Notes: generated from the letters alone by a model not told the origin. Numbered from the stretch's first letter, positions 1-11,635 are shown. The stretch: DNA of 64,000 nt from Steroidobacter agaridevorans (GCF_009932555.1 NZ_BLJO01000001.1:1385240-1449239), one strand, 5' to 3'. Translations and numbers: made by a program.

Positions 1-119
1 CCATCCTCGCCAACAAATACGAGCCGGTGCGTACCGCGCTCGACAAGTTCCGGGCGGACCAGACCGCGACCGTGCTGGCCAATCCCGACCCGTCCATCAC
101 TTCCGTTTCCCGGCCATGA
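1..119 (+). CDS. purE: PurE C-terminal fragment (N5-CAIR mutase), truncated by window edge
   Basis: An open frame enters from the left edge (first full codon at base 3) and ends at TGA 117-119. It reads about 38 residues including KYEPVRTALDKFRADQ, which resembles the C-terminal helix of class I PurE. PurE converts N5-carboxyaminoimidazole ribonucleotide to CAIR in purine synthesis. The stop overlaps the purK start (ATGA at 116-119), the usual translationally coupled purEK arrangement. The catalytic part lies outside the window, so the call rests on the tail and on the partner gene. Confidence 0.8.
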   Translation, partial: ILANKYEPVRTALDKFRADQTATVLANPDPSITSVSRP

Positions 120-1198
120 AAATCGGCATTATCGGTGCGGGCCAGCTGGGACGCATGCTGGCCCTGGCGGGCTATCCGCTCGGCTTGCGCTTCGTATTCC
201 TGGATCAGAGCAGCGATGCGCCCGGCGGCCAGGTCGGCCGGATCATTCCCGGCGCCTTCGACGATGCTGCCAAGCTTGCGGAGCTGGCCGACGAAGTCGA
301 TGTCGTGACCTTCGATGTCGAGAACGTGCCGGTCGCCGCGGTCGAGCCGGTTGCCGCCAAGAAACCTTTCCTGCCGCCGGTGCAAGCGCTCGGCGCGTCG
401 CAGGACCGGCTGCACGAGAAAACATTGTTCCGGCAATTGAAGATTCCGACGCCCGAGTTCATGGCGGTCGATTCGATCGAAGACCTGCGTGCCGCCGTCG
501 AAAACATCGGCCTGCCCGGCGTGCTCAAGACTCGCCGGCTTGGCTATGACGGCCGCGGCCAGTTCTATCTGAAGAAAGCCTCCGACATCGAAACTGCCTG
601 GCAGACGCTCGGCAGCGTGCCGCTGATCTACGAAGGCTTCGTCGATTTCTCGCGCGAGGTTTCCATCATCGGCGTGCGTAGCACGCGTGGCGAAACTTTG
701 TTTTATCCGCTGTCGGCGAACACCCATTCGCAAGGCATTTTGCGCTATTCAATCGCGCCGTATCGCAACGCCTCTTTGCAGAAGCAGGCGGAAACATACA
801 TGCGCCGGCTGTTGAAACATCTGGACTACGCCGGCGTGCTCACCATCGAGTTCTTCGTGCGCGGGGGCAAGCTGATCGCCAACGAAATGGCGCCCCGCGT
901 GCACAACTCCGGACACTGGACCATCGAGGGCGCGCAGACCAGTCAGTTCGAAAATCACGTGCGCGCCATTCTGGGATTGCCGCTCGGAAGCACCCGTCCG
1001 AACGGTCACTCGGCGATGATGAACTTCATCGGTAGCATCCCCGAGCTCGGGAACATTCTGCGGGTGTCGGGCGTACACTTTCACAGCTACGGGAAAGAAC
1101 CGCGGCCCAACCGCAAGCTCGGACATTGCACCATCAACGCCCCATCGCCGACCGCCAGGGACCGGGCATTGCAGCAGTTGCTCCGGCTGAAGATGTAA
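116..1198 (+). CDS. purK: N5-carboxyaminoimidazole ribonucleotide synthase PurK
   Basis: PurK is the ATP-grasp enzyme that carboxylates AIR to N5-CAIR with ATP and bicarbonate, feeding PurE. The 360-residue length is normal. The N-terminus MKIGIIGAGQLGRMLALAG (residues 1-19) is the family's dinucleotide-fold-like start. LKTRRLGYDGRGQ (about 137-149) is the ATP-grasp loop, and EMAPRVHNSGHWT (about 258-270) is the PurK C-terminal signature. The start overlaps the purE stop by four bases. No further pur gene follows, so purEK appears to be a two-gene operon, possibly ended by the hairpin at 1242-1266. Confidence 0.97.
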   Translation: MKIGIIGAGQLGRMLALAGYPLGLRFVFLDQSSDAPGGQVGRIIPGAFDDAAKLAELADEVDVVTFDVENVPVAAVEPVAAKKPFLPPVQALGASQDRLHEKTLFRQLKIPTPEFMAVDSIEDLRAAVENIGLPGVLKTRRLGYDGRGQFYLKKASDIETAWQTLGSVPLIYEGFVDFSREVSIIGVRSTRGETLFYPLSANTHSQGILRYSIAPYRNASLQKQAETYMRRLLKHLDYAGVLTIEFFVRGGKLIANEMAPRVHNSGHWTIEGAQTSQFENHVRAILGLPLGSTRPNGHSAMMNFIGSIPELGNILRVSGVHFHSYGKEPRPNRKLGHCTINAPSPTARDRALQQLLRLKM

Positions 1199-1241
1199 CT
1201 CGAGCGGGAACCGCCGGCCAATCGCCAGATTCTGGTGAATC

Positions 1242-1266
1242 GCGCCGGTGTTTTTGTGTCCGGCGC
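1242..1266 (+). terminator. Hairpin downstream of purK, possible terminator
   Basis: Perfect 7-bp inverted repeat GCGCCGG / CCGGCGC with an 11-base T-rich loop, 44 bases after the purK stop. There is no clean T-tract after the stem, so it is only a candidate. It lies in the 163-base gap before the next gene; nothing else in that gap stands out. Confidence 0.4.
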
Positions 1267-1361
1267 CGGTTCTTGCGTAAACTTGCATCGCCTCGACGGC
1301 GGGCTCCCGGGGCGCCTGCCCACCAAGCCCTCGACAGGCCACGGACCAGATACCCAACTGC

Positions 1362-2756
1362 ATGTATCTAGAACTGTTCAAGCTGCACGAGTTGCCGTTC
1401 CGGCTGACCCCGGACCCGCAGTTCCTGTACCTGTCCAAGCACCATGCGCGCGCCAAGGCGTACATGGAGTCCACCATTTGGTTCACCGACGGCTTCGTCG
1501 TCATCACCGGCGAGATCGGCTCGGGCAAGACCACCCTGATCGAGACCTTCCTCAAGGAGCTGGAGAAGGACGTGGTGGTGGCGCAGATCAATCAGACCCA
1601 GGTCACCGCCATCGAATTCCTGCAGAGCGTGCTGGTGCAGTTCGGCTTTTCGCCGTTCAAGATGAAAAAGGCCGAGCTGCTCTCGACCTTGAACGAGTTC
1701 CTGGTCGAGCAATACGCCAACGGCCGCCGCGTGCTGCTGATCGTCGACGAAGCGCAGAATCTTTCACATAAGGTGCTGGAAGAGATCCGCATGCTCTCGG
1801 GCGTGGAGACCACCAAAGAGAAGGTCCTGCGCATCATTCTCGCCGGCCAGCCGGAGCTGAACGACAAGCTCAACGGCCCCGGCCTGGTGCAGCTGGCGCA
1901 GCGTATCCGCCTGCGCTTCCATCTGACCGCGCTGTCCAAGACCGACATGGCCGCCTATATCCAGCATCGTCTGGAGGTGGCCGGCTCGCAGGGACGGCAG
2001 ATTTTCGATCCGGAAACATTCCCGCTGATTTATCGCTATACCGGCGGCGTGCCGCGCCTGGTGAACACACTCGCCGACACCGCGATGATGGCTGCGTTCG
2101 CGCAGGATCGCCCCTCGGTAACGGTCGACGATGTGAAAGCGGCGGTCGAAGAGCTGCAGTGGGTGGAATACGCCGAACGTTCTGTGAAATTGCAGGCGCT
2201 GCATGGCATGCCTGGCGGCATGAACGGCGGCATGCACAGTGGCATGAATGGCGGTGAAGAACCGGCCGCCGGTTCGCGCCGTATCGTGCTCGGTCGCATC
2301 CTGGTCGGCTTCAACGGCCAGACCATCGCGGAGCGCGAGCTCACGCCGGGACGGTTCATCATCGGCCGCACACCCGACAACGATCTGCAGATCGACAGCA
2401 AATACATCAGCCGTCATCACGCGCAGATCATCACTTCGATTCATACCTCGGTGCTCGAAGACCTGAACAGCACCAATGGCATTTACGTGCGCTCCAAGCG
2501 CGTCCGCCGCCGCATGCTGAACGACGGCGACGTGGTGCAGATCGGTCAGCACGAAATCATGTATTTCGACGAGCGCACCAACCGCAGCCGCACGGCGTTC
2601 CACGAAATGGACGACGACGCGGCACCCCTGCATGACGGCCCGGATCGCGGTCACGCGGCGACGTTAGCGCAGGAAGGCGGCTCGCTCGAGGAGCGGGCGG
2701 AGCGTGAGGACGAAGAGGAAGAGCAGCGGGCGAATGAGTTCGGAGGCGGTCGCTAG
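1362..2756 (+). CDS. ExeA/GspA-type AAA ATPase fused to a C-terminal FHA domain
   Basis: Residues 1-270 are a secretion-type AAA ATPase. They show the opening MYLELFKLHELPFRLTPDP, Walker A GEIGSGKTT (50-58), Walker B LLIVDEAQ (125-132) and the GGVPRLVN motif (about 228-235). A Gly/Met-rich linker (282-298, repeated GGM units) joins this to an FHA domain (about 307-402) with GR at 335-336, SRHH 350-353 and NSTNG 369-373, the phosphothreonine-binding signature. The tail (420-464) is very acidic. Stand-alone relatives (ExeA, MshM) act in type II secretion or pilus assembly with peptidoglycan-binding domains; here an FHA replaces that part. No secretion genes adjoin it, so the partner is unknown. 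It may read signals from Ser/Thr kinases, two of which are in this window. Confidence 0.85.
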   Translation: MYLELFKLHELPFRLTPDPQFLYLSKHHARAKAYMESTIWFTDGFVVITGEIGSGKTTLIETFLKELEKDVVVAQINQTQVTAIEFLQSVLVQFGFSPFKMKKAELLSTLNEFLVEQYANGRRVLLIVDEAQNLSHKVLEEIRMLSGVETTKEKVLRIILAGQPELNDKLNGPGLVQLAQRIRLRFHLTALSKTDMAAYIQHRLEVAGSQGRQIFDPETFPLIYRYTGGVPRLVNTLADTAMMAAFAQDRPSVTVDDVKAAVEELQWVEYAERSVKLQALHGMPGGMNGGMHSGMNGGEEPAAGSRRIVLGRILVGFNGQTIAERELTPGRFIIGRTPDNDLQIDSKYISRHHAQIITSIHTSVLEDLNSTNGIYVRSKRVRRRMLNDGDVVQIGQHEIMYFDERTNRSRTAFHEMDDDAAPLHDGPDRGHAATLAQEGGSLEERAEREDEEEEQRANEFGGGR

Positions 2757-2769
2757 TCTCTAGCGCGGC

Positions 2770-2997
2770 TCAGATCTTGTCGTCGAGCGAGCGGCTGTCG
2801 TACTCGGCCTGCTTGGTTCGATAATCCTTCCGGCGCAGCCATAACACCAGCCCGCCCATCAGGCTCAGCGCCCCGACCACGAGAAACAGGCTGGACCAGA
2901 TTCCAGCGTCGACCAGCCACGCCGCGGCCAACAGGCCGGCGCCTGCCAGCATGTACAGGTAGGGCAGCAGCTCGTAGATGGGACGAGAAATCCACAT
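2770..2997 (-). CDS. Small two-helix membrane protein, unknown function
   Basis: A 75-residue frame with two hydrophobic spans (about residues 11-29 and 33-53) separated by a short Asp-containing turn, then a charged tail (RRKDYRTKQAEYDSRSLDDK). The alternation of hydrophobic spans and a charged C-terminus looks like a genuine small inner-membrane protein rather than a shadow, and no gene lies opposite. It is flanked by the convergent ATPase-FHA gene (13 bases away) and the upstream tldD (77 bases). I do not recognise the family and assign no function. Confidence 0.55.
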   Translation of the reverse strand: MWISRPIYELLPYLYMLAGAGLLAAAWLVDAGIWSSLFLVVGALSLMGGLVLWLRRKDYRTKQAEYDSRSLDDKI

Positions 2998-3074
2998 AAG
3001 GAAAGCAGCACAGCCAGCGACCGCGCCATCCTAGCAGCGCGGCCACCGTCCCGGGAAACTGTCAGACCTAAGGA

Positions 3075-4580
3075 CTAGGCGGCGGTGCCGCCGACCGTCA
3101 AACCATCGACGCGCAAAGTCGGCTGACCGACACCGACCGGGATGTCCTGCCCTTCCTTGCCGCAGGTCCCCACGCCTTCGTCCAGCTTCAGATCGTTGCC
3201 GACCATGGACACCCGGCGCATGACCTCGGGACCGTTGCCGATCAGCGTGGCGCCGCGCACCGGCGCGCCCAGCTTGCCGTTCTCGATCAGATAAGCCTCG
3301 CTGGCGGAGAACACGAACTTGCCGGAAGTGATATCCACCTGGCCGCCGCCGAAGTTGCGGCAATACAGGCCCTTCTGCACCGAGCCGATGATCTCCTGCG
3401 GGTCGTGCTTGCCGGCCAGCATGTATGTATTCGTCATGCGCGGCATGGTCATGTGCGCAAACGATTCGCGACGGCCGTTGCCCGTCGGCGCGACACCCAT
3501 CAGCCGCGCGTTCAGCTTGTCCTGCATGTAACCGCGCAGGATGCCGTTCTCGATGAGCGTCGTGCACTGAGTCGGCACCCCTTCGTCGTCGATGTTCAGC
3601 GAGCCACGGCGCGAGCCGAGCGTGCCGTCGTCGACGATGGTGCAAAGCTCGGAAGCCACTTGTTCGCCGATGCGGCCGGAGAACGCCGACGTGCCCTTGC
3701 GGTTAAAGTCGCCTTCCAGGCCGTGGCCCACGGCCTCATGCAACAACACGCCGGGCCAACCCGGGCCGAGCACGACGGTCATCGTGCCCGCCGGCGCAGG
3801 AACCGCGTCGACATTCACCAGCGCGCTGCGCACCGCTTCGTGCACCAGCTCTTTCCAGCGATCTTTTTCCAGGAACTTGGCGAAGCCGTAACGGCCGCCC
3901 GTGCCCGCATAACCCTGTTCGCGCCGACCGTCTTTCTCGACGATCACAGAAACATTCATGCGCACCAACGGACGCACGTCGGCGGCGACGGTGCCGTCGC
4001 TCGCCATCACCAGCACCACCTCGTGCGCACCGGAGAGGCTCGCCATCACCTGCGTCACGCGCGAATCGATTCGACGCGCTTCGCGATCGACACGCTCGAG
4101 CAATTGCACTTTGTCGGTATCGCTCAAGCCTTCCAGCGGATCGAACGGCAGATACAACTGATGACCCGCGGTCGAGCGCCAGGCCTGCATGGATTTGTTT
4201 GCTCCGCTGCGAGCAATCGCACGCGCCGCCATCGAAGCTTCGGTCAGCGCCGGCAACACGATCTCATCGGAATATGCGAAGCCGGTCTTCTCACCCGCGA
4301 GCGCACGCACGCCGACGCCCTGCTCGATGCTGTGCGAGCCGTCTTTGACGATGCCATCTTCCAGCGACCATGATTCCTCGCGGCTCAGCTGAAAATACAA
4401 ATCGGCGTAATCGACGCTGTAGCCCATGACGCTGCCGAGCACGCCGGCGATGCGGTTTTCATCCAGCCCCGACGGCGCGAGGATGGCCTGACGCGCCACA
4501 TCCAGCGGCTGCGACGCGTCGAACGCCTTGGGCAGCTCCAGATGCAGACGGTCGTGAACGGCGGTGGTCGTGGTGCTCAT
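3075..4580 (-). CDS. tldD: Metalloprotease TldD
   Basis: TldD with TldE/PmbA forms a zinc protease that processes modified peptides and helps degrade CcdA-type antitoxins. The zinc motif [11 protein letters not shown] (281-291) is intact. The C-terminal [20 protein letters not shown] stretch and the end block with [20 protein letters not shown] are typical of TldD rather than PmbA. The length of 501 is close to E. coli TldD, with a slightly longer N-terminus. It is the last gene of the maf-rng-yhdP-nitrilase-tldD block, the E. coli order with one gene inserted. No pmbA is in the window. Confidence 0.96.
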   Translation of the reverse strand: MSTTTTAVHDRLHLELPKAFDASQPLDVARQAILAPSGLDENRIAGVLGSVMGYSVDYADLYFQLSREESWSLEDGIVKDGSHSIEQGVGVRALAGEKTGFAYSDEIVLPALTEASMAARAIARSGANKSMQAWRSTAGHQLYLPFDPLEGLSDTDKVQLLERVDREARRIDSRVTQVMASLSGAHEVVLVMASDGTVAADVRPLVRMNVSVIVEKDGRREQGYAGTGGRYGFAKFLEKDRWKELVHEAVRSALVNVDAVPAPAGTMTVVLGPGWPGVLLHEAVGHGLEGDFNRKGTSAFSGRIGEQVASELCTIVDDGTLGSRRGSLNIDDEGVPTQCTTLIENGILRGYMQDKLNARLMGVAPTGNGRRESFAHMTMPRMTNTYMLAGKHDPQEIIGSVQKGLYCRNFGGGQVDITSGKFVFSASEAYLIENGKLGAPVRGATLIGNGPEVMRRVSMVGNDLKLDEGVGTCGKEGQDIPVGVGQPTLRVDGLTVGGTAA

Positions 4581-4601
4581 GCGCGTGGCGGGTCCTCGTA
4601 A

Positions 4602-5543
4602 TCAGTCCGCGAGATTTAAAGACGGCGGCGCGATTGTAAAACGCCGATGCGACAAGGCAGGGAATCGTTCGCGGAGCTCTTGTTGCACAGTGCGGTCGAT
4701 TTCCGCCACTGCAAGGCCGGGACCGGCCTCGGCGACTCGAGAAAGCACCTGGCCCCAGGGATCCACGATGAGCGAGTCTCCCCAGGTCTCCCGCCCATTG
4801 GGGTGGATGCCACTTTGTGCTGGGGCCAGGATGTAGCACAGATTCTCAACCGCCCGCGCGCGCATCAACAATTCCCAATGTGCCTTACCCGTGGGTGCGG
4901 TAAACGCTGAAGGCAGGCTAAGGATTTCCGCCCCCCGCTCCGACAGCACGCGGAACAGCTCGGGAAAGCGCACGTCGTAACAGACCGCCATGCCAATTCT
5001 GCCAAATGGCGTGGGCACGACCGTGGGCTGACTGCCTGGAGCGACAGTGGCAGATTCCCGATAGCGCTCGTCGCGCTGAGGCGCGTCGTGATTAGGAATG
5101 CCGACGTCGAACAGATGAATCTTGTCGTAGCGCCCCAGACAGCGGCCGTGATCGTCGAACACCAGCGACGCCGAGGCGACGCGCTCAGGCTCGTTGTCGA
5201 CGCGCAGCGGAATCGTGCCGCCGATGATCCACAAGCCGAGCTCACGCGCGCAGTGGCCTAGAAACGCCTGAATGGGCCCCTCGCCGGGAGTTTCGGCCAC
5301 TTCGACCTTGTCGGTCTCCTTGCGGCCCATGATGGCAAAGTTTTCAGGCAGCGCCGCCAGCGTCACACCTTCGGCGCGCGCACGCTCCAACAGGACGCGC
5401 GCCATCGTGAGATTGGCTTCGACCTCCGGCGCCGAGGTCATTTGCAGTACAGCGGCTCGAATGGGAGTCCGGCAAAAGTCGCGCCTTTTGCCGGGCTCAT
5501 CAAAAGGGCCTTGGCCGCTTTTGATCATAGGATTAGTCGTCAC
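4602..5543 (-). CDS. Carbon-nitrogen hydrolase (nitrilase superfamily, Nit/omega-amidase-like)
   Basis: The Glu-Lys-Cys triad of the superfamily is visible: E67 (ALPENF), K141 (YDKIHLFD) and C188 (AVCYDVRFPELF). Nit-clade relatives hydrolyse amides such as deaminated glutathione or alpha-ketoglutaramate; the exact substrate cannot be read here. The frame opens with GTG at 5543, overlapping the yhdP stop by 11 bases. An ATG five codons later (5528) is an equally good start, and the hydrolase fold begins only near residue 28. A nitrilase between yhdP and tldD is common in gammaproteobacteria with this operon. Confidence 0.93.
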   Translation of the reverse strand: MTTNPMIKSGQGPFDEPGKRRDFCRTPIRAAVLQMTSAPEVEANLTMARVLLERARAEGVTLAALPENFAIMGRKETDKVEVAETPGEGPIQAFLGHCARELGLWIIGGTIPLRVDNEPERVASASLVFDDHGRCLGRYDKIHLFDVGIPNHDAPQRDERYRESATVAPGSQPTVVPTPFGRIGMAVCYDVRFPELFRVLSERGAEILSLPSAFTAPTGKAHWELLMRARAVENLCYILAPAQSGIHPNGRETWGDSLIVDPWGQVLSRVAEAGPGLAVAEIDRTVQQELRERFPALSHRRFTIAPPSLNLAD

Positions 5544-8500
5544 CCGTTACTTCCGCCTTGGCGTCTGCCGCATCGACCCGTTCCACCACTGGGGCATCCC
5601 AGGGTCCGGTGATTCGATAGTAGCCGCGGGTGATGCCTTTGAGGGGCTCTTTGAAGACTTGCGAGAACAGCAACACCGCCGCGCCCACGACGGGCCCGCC
5701 CGCCAGCGCGCCCGCCACTGGCAACGAAGCGCCGAGATTTCCAGTCACGACCGCGGTTTGATCGTAGTCGCGCGAGCCCAAACCAGTGCGGCCAGCCATA
5801 CCGATTTCCGCAGCCGGACCTCGCAACAGCAGATTGTTCGTGAACGCATTGCCGTCGCGTAATTCGAAATCGCCATGAATGGTGTCGAACGCCAGGCCTT
5901 TCTCAGTGAGGTCGCTGAAGTCGAGCGCGAGGCGACGCGGTAGCGCACCCACGCTGAACAATCCGAGCACGCGACCCGCGCCCGGCTGCAAATTCACAAT
6001 CTGCCCGGTCTCCGCCTCGATGCGAATCGCGCCCGATGCATGCTCGAGAATGTTGCTGTCGTAACCGCCATTCCACGCAAGGTCCGCTTTGATCGCGCCA
6101 CGCCTGGCTTCGAGGAACGGCGTATAGCTCAGCGCTTTGAGCGTCGCGGCGACATCCTTGCTTTCGATGGAGGCGTTCAACGTCGAACGCGGCCCGTCAA
6201 CGGTGGTAAACCATTCACCCTTCGCCTCGGCGCGCACCGATTCGGCGAGGATGGTTGCGTTGTCGAAGCGAATGCCTTGCGGAACTCGCGTCGCTTTCAA
6301 ATCGACTGCGCCAAGCACGCGTGTGCCGAGAAGCACGTTGCCCACGTAAATTTGCATGTTCGGCAGATTGCGTGGATCCAGGGCGTCCTCATTGTCATCT
6401 GGCGGCGCGCCTTCCGGAGCCGGCGCCTTGTTGATGACCAGTCGCTCCATCGTCGCGCGCAGCGGCTGCGATCCCGTGAACGACTCGGGAATCAACACCT
6501 GGCCCGCCGCGTTATCGCCGCTCACATCGACGCGCCAGCCGCTCTGAGTCGACTGCAGCACGCCACGTAAATCGGCGAAGCGATAACCGAAGATCTGAAA
6601 ATCGGCCACTCGCACGTTCGCCGCCTGCAGATAGTCCGACAGCTTCGGGCCGTCGTCGTCGCGCGGCGCGGCGCCAGGATTTGAATCGGCGCCTCGCAGC
6701 GCCAGCCAGTCATCCAGAACGAAACGTTGCACGTTACCTTCGATGCGCAGACCGCGATGACCGGGCAGCGCCGGCGCCACCGCATCGGCCCGCACACCGC
6801 CGCGATCGAGCGTCCAGCCGTCGTCGGACTGACGCATCCGGATCAACGCCCGCACATCGCCATAAGCGGTGCGCGAAAGAATCTGCTCGTCGTCTATTTC
6901 CAAAGCCACCTGCAACGGCCGCTCATCCGCGACGCCCTTGCCCAGCGGCTGCGGCAAAGTCACACCGAGTCCGCGCAGGTTGGAATCGATTCTGATGTTG
7001 CGGCGTTGGGCGGCTTCGCTATCGCCGCTCGCGATCGGCATGCTGACGTGATAGTCGGTGTCGCCAGCGAGCTTCACCGTCGCGGGCAACGAGAACAATG
7101 AATGAAGCTCAGTTGCCTGTGCGTGGCCTTGTGCATCCAGCTGTGCAGCTGTCGCGCTCTGCTGATCGATCTTCACGGTGAGCGGACCGCCCAGGAACCG
7201 GCCTTTCAAGTCAGCTTCGGCGATCAATGCGTTCTTGACTCTCAGCTCGCCAGTCAGCGACTGCACCGGCGCCGAGATTTTCTGCATCGTCACTGTCGCA
7301 TCGGCAAAGCGCGCGATGACATCGATCCTGCGATCGTCGAGATGCCGCAGCGGCAGGTCCAAACGCACGTCCGCGGTCATCGGCCCTCGCCCGCCCAAGC
7401 GCGCGAATGTTTCGCCGAGGCGTGGGCCGATCGGGCTGTTGCGCAGGAACGAGAGCCCGGCATCCAGATCGCTCGCGGCCGCCGCCTTGATCGACAGCTC
7501 GTTCTGGCGGAAATCGGCAATCTCGGCAGTCGCCTCGTTCATGCGCAGATTGCCAACCATCGCAGAGGTCGCGTGCACCCGCATGCCTTGATTCCGGAAC
7601 TCGACTTCAGCCTTCAGTTCACGCGCCGGCTGCCAGCCTTCCTGATAATCGAACAGCGCGTTCTCGACCTGCGCGCGCGCCAGGAATGTTCCCTCGTTCT
7701 TACGGAACGGGAACTGACGCATCGGCCCCTTGTATGTGAACTCCGCGGTAGAGATGCGACCGTCGAGCAAGGCTCGATCGAACCATTCGAGCGTCTTCGG
7801 CCCGAGCTTGTCGGCCGGCAGATATTTGTGGGTCGCGCCGATCTTCAGATCCTCCCCCTGCGCGAACAGATCCAACACCGGCGACGTGCCATCGCTCGGC
7901 AGGGTCAGATGCATGCGCGCGACGGCGCGACCGTCTTCGCCCTGCATACGTAGCTGATCGGTGCTTACGATCAGCCCCGCGTCATTGCGCTCCCACGACA
8001 CCACGCCCTCGGCCGACGCTGCACCCAGCACACCGCGAAACGTCCGCGGCAGATTGAACTCGATATCCTTGCTCGCCAGATGCAGTTGGCCGGCGTGATC
8101 GTTGGCGTCGAGCCTGCCGCTGATGCGCGTGAGCCCGGGCGTGCGCAACACCGGCGCGAATCCCACCTCTTCGAGCTTCGTTTCCACCGAGTATTTGGCG
8201 GGCACGTCGGGGGCGGTGCGCGCGAACGAGAACTTCACATCCGTCAATGCACCGGTGGTCTGCATCGCACGTACACGTGCGAGCGCTTCGCTCTCCGGCA
8301 GATACACGAGCCAGGGCCAGACGTTGCCGAGCACGATGCGATCTGCTTCGCCGCTGACGTTGAGCATGCCCTGAGCGTTGCGCGACCAGCGTGCCGCGAT
8401 CTTCCTGGCCTGCCACGACGAGTCGGTGCGAGTCGCATCGATGTCCGACAGCGTGACGCTCCACTGATTGCCCGACTTCTGCGCGTTGAGTGCGAATGCC

Positions 8501-9516
8501 AGTCGCGAATAGCTCAAGATTTGCGGCGCAGGCGGCGCGGGTTCCGGTTCGACGATGGCAGGTTCCGGCTCGATGGGATGCTTGGGTGCGCGTTTCGGCG
8601 GATCGTCCGGCACCGGCGGCACCAGCGGCGCGGCCGTCGGCAGTGGAATCGTCCACACTGGCAACTCGGTGGTGAGCTGGCCGACATCGACAGCCGCTGA
8701 CAGTTGCAGCAACTCCGCGCCTTTCAATGTGCCGCTCACGCGGATAGCACCGTGCCCGCTCTCCGGTGCCGGCCACGCATCGGGGAGCAAATCGGCCCAG
8801 CCCGCCAGATCCAGCTTGGCTCCTTGCACATCGAAGGTAGAGAGCAGCGCGGCGGAATTTTCGAGCGCACCTTCCGCCGTCGCCGAGAATTTCAGTTCGT
8901 CGCCGAGGGTTTTCGGCAAGGACGCGGTGCCGTTCAGTTCCATCGAGTCCGTGCTGCGCGCGAGCTCGAAACTCACACCCGACAGCGACCAAGGTCCGCG
9001 CCCCGTGATGGCGTCGCGAAAACTGACCACGGCGTCGTGCACGACGAAGCGGCCGGTCGGCAATTGCTCCAACGCAATCGGCTTGATCTCGCGCTCCGGC
9101 AGCGCGCTCTGACCCAACAATTGAATCTTGCCTTCGCGCGTGCGGATCAGCGCGATCTCCGGCGCCTCGAGCGCGAAGCGTCCGCCCGTCAAACGACGAT
9201 TGACGATGGAGGTCCACAGATCGAAACCGACGCTGCCCCTCCGGGCAACGAACAACGTGCGTGTGCGATCCGGTGTGCGCACGACGGCGTCATCGAACAC
9301 CAGCTCCGGTCCGTAGAATCGCAAGCGCGCGCTCAAGGTCCGGAACTCGACGATCAGGCCGCTGCGCTCGCCGATCCAGTCCTGCAGCTGTACTCGATAT
9401 TCCGGCACGCGCCCGACGATGAAGCCGAACGTGGCGAACAACAGGCCCACGAGCATGGCCAGCACCACCAGCGTGCCGAACAGCCATTTAACAACTTTGC
9501 GTGGACTTAAAGACAT
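5533..9516 (-). CDS. yhdP: YhdP-family AsmA-like envelope lipid-transport protein
   Basis: A 1327-residue protein with one N-terminal membrane span (about residues 10-33) and a long periplasmic beta-rich body ending in an AsmA-like C-terminus. In E. coli YhdP, TamB and YdbH are partly redundant bridges moving phospholipid to the outer membrane. Size, N-terminal anchor and position directly after rng and before tldD all fit. A Pro/Glu-rich linker interrupts the fold near residues 300-335 (PPVPDDPPKRAPK, then EPEPA repeats). The stop overlaps the next gene's GTG start. The start ATG is 24 bases after the rng stop. Confidence 0.93.
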   Translation of the reverse strand: MSLSPRKVVKWLFGTLVVLAMLVGLLFATFGFIVGRVPEYRVQLQDWIGERSGLIVEFRTLSARLRFYGPELVFDDAVVRTPDRTRTLFVARRGSVGFDLWTSIVNRRLTGGRFALEAPEIALIRTREGKIQLLGQSALPEREIKPIALEQLPTGRFVVHDAVVSFRDAITGRGPWSLSGVSFELARSTDSMELNGTASLPKTLGDELKFSATAEGALENSAALLSTFDVQGAKLDLAGWADLLPDAWPAPESGHGAIRVSGTLKGAELLQLSAAVDVGQLTTELPVWTIPLPTAAPLVPPVPDDPPKRAPKHPIEPEPAIVEPEPAPPAPQILSYSRLAFALNAQKSGNQWSVTLSDIDATRTDSSWQARKIAARWSRNAQGMLNVSGEADRIVLGNVWPWLVYLPESEALARVRAMQTTGALTDVKFSFARTAPDVPAKYSVETKLEEVGFAPVLRTPGLTRISGRLDANDHAGQLHLASKDIEFNLPRTFRGVLGAASAEGVVSWERNDAGLIVSTDQLRMQGEDGRAVARMHLTLPSDGTSPVLDLFAQGEDLKIGATHKYLPADKLGPKTLEWFDRALLDGRISTAEFTYKGPMRQFPFRKNEGTFLARAQVENALFDYQEGWQPARELKAEVEFRNQGMRVHATSAMVGNLRMNEATAEIADFRQNELSIKAAAASDLDAGLSFLRNSPIGPRLGETFARLGGRGPMTADVRLDLPLRHLDDRRIDVIARFADATVTMQKISAPVQSLTGELRVKNALIAEADLKGRFLGGPLTVKIDQQSATAAQLDAQGHAQATELHSLFSLPATVKLAGDTDYHVSMPIASGDSEAAQRRNIRIDSNLRGLGVTLPQPLGKGVADERPLQVALEIDDEQILSRTAYGDVRALIRMRQSDDGWTLDRGGVRADAVAPALPGHRGLRIEGNVQRFVLDDWLALRGADSNPGAAPRDDDGPKLSDYLQAANVRVADFQIFGYRFADLRGVLQSTQSGWRVDVSGDNAAGQVLIPESFTGSQPLRATMERLVINKAPAPEGAPPDDNEDALDPRNLPNMQIYVGNVLLGTRVLGAVDLKATRVPQGIRFDNATILAESVRAEAKGEWFTTVDGPRSTLNASIESKDVAATLKALSYTPFLEARRGAIKADLAWNGGYDSNILEHASGAIRIEAETGQIVNLQPGAGRVLGLFSVGALPRRLALDFSDLTEKGLAFDTIHGDFELRDGNAFTNNLLLRGPAAEIGMAGRTGLGSRDYDQTAVVTGNLGASLPVAGALAGGPVVGAAVLLFSQVFKEPLKGITRGYYRITGPWDAPVVERVDAADAKAEVTGDD

Positions 9517-9539
9517 TACCGGACGGCATCACACTGGCG

Positions 9540-11020
<1,481 letters not shown>

Positions 11021-11024
<4 letters not shown>

Positions 11025-11635
11025 CCTTGAACCTCACTGGCAATCCGGTGCGCGGCCAACAATTCGGCGGTTTCGAACAACGGCAACCCCATGATGCCGG
11101 AGTAACTGCCGGCGATATGGCGGATGAACACGGCGCCTCGCCCCTGAACGGCATAGCCGCCGGCTTTATCGGCGGGTTCGCCGGTGCGCCAGTACGCCCG
11201 CATCTCCGCCGCTGTCAGCTCGCGAAAAGTCACGTCGCTGACGCTCAGGCGCACTTCGCTGCCGCGAGCGCTGCGGACGGCGACGGCGGTGTGCACCTGG
11301 TGCGTCCGCCCGGACAACAGCTGGAGCATGCGGACACAGTCGTCTTCGTTGGCCGGCTTGCCGAGGATGCTACGGTCGACCACAACTGTCGTATCCGAAC
11401 CCAGCACCGGCAGCCGCTGGTCCGGAGGGAGGTTGTCCCAGAGCGTGTCGGCCTTCAGGGCGGCAAGCCGTGTGACATATTTTTCCGGCGCCTCGGCCCC
11501 GGCCACGGACTCGTCGACAGCCACCGGCGCGACGCGGTGCGCGACCCCGATCTGGGTCAGCAAGGCGCTACGGCGAGGGGACGCCGAGGCCAAATAGATC
11601 AACGGCTTGGCGGATGAAGTTGCAGGTACTGACAT
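11021..11635 (-). CDS. maf: Maf-family nucleoside triphosphate pyrophosphatase (YhdE type, dTTP/UTP)
   Basis: The Maf signature SASPRRSALLTQIG lies at residues 17-30 and the substrate loop LGSDTTVVVD near 78-87, with KADTLWDN between. Maf enzymes hydrolyse non-canonical or canonical NTPs to monophosphates. Adjacency to rng indicates the YhdE branch (dTTP/UTP and m5-derivatives) rather than YceF. The length of 204 is normal. It is the first gene of the minus-strand maf-rng-yhdP-nit-tldD operon, preceded by a 51-base gap. Confidence 0.93.

Noticed and set aside
7982-9217. 411-residue minus-strand frame inside yhdP
   Set aside because: Same strand, different frame within yhdP; Arg-rich shadow with no domain.
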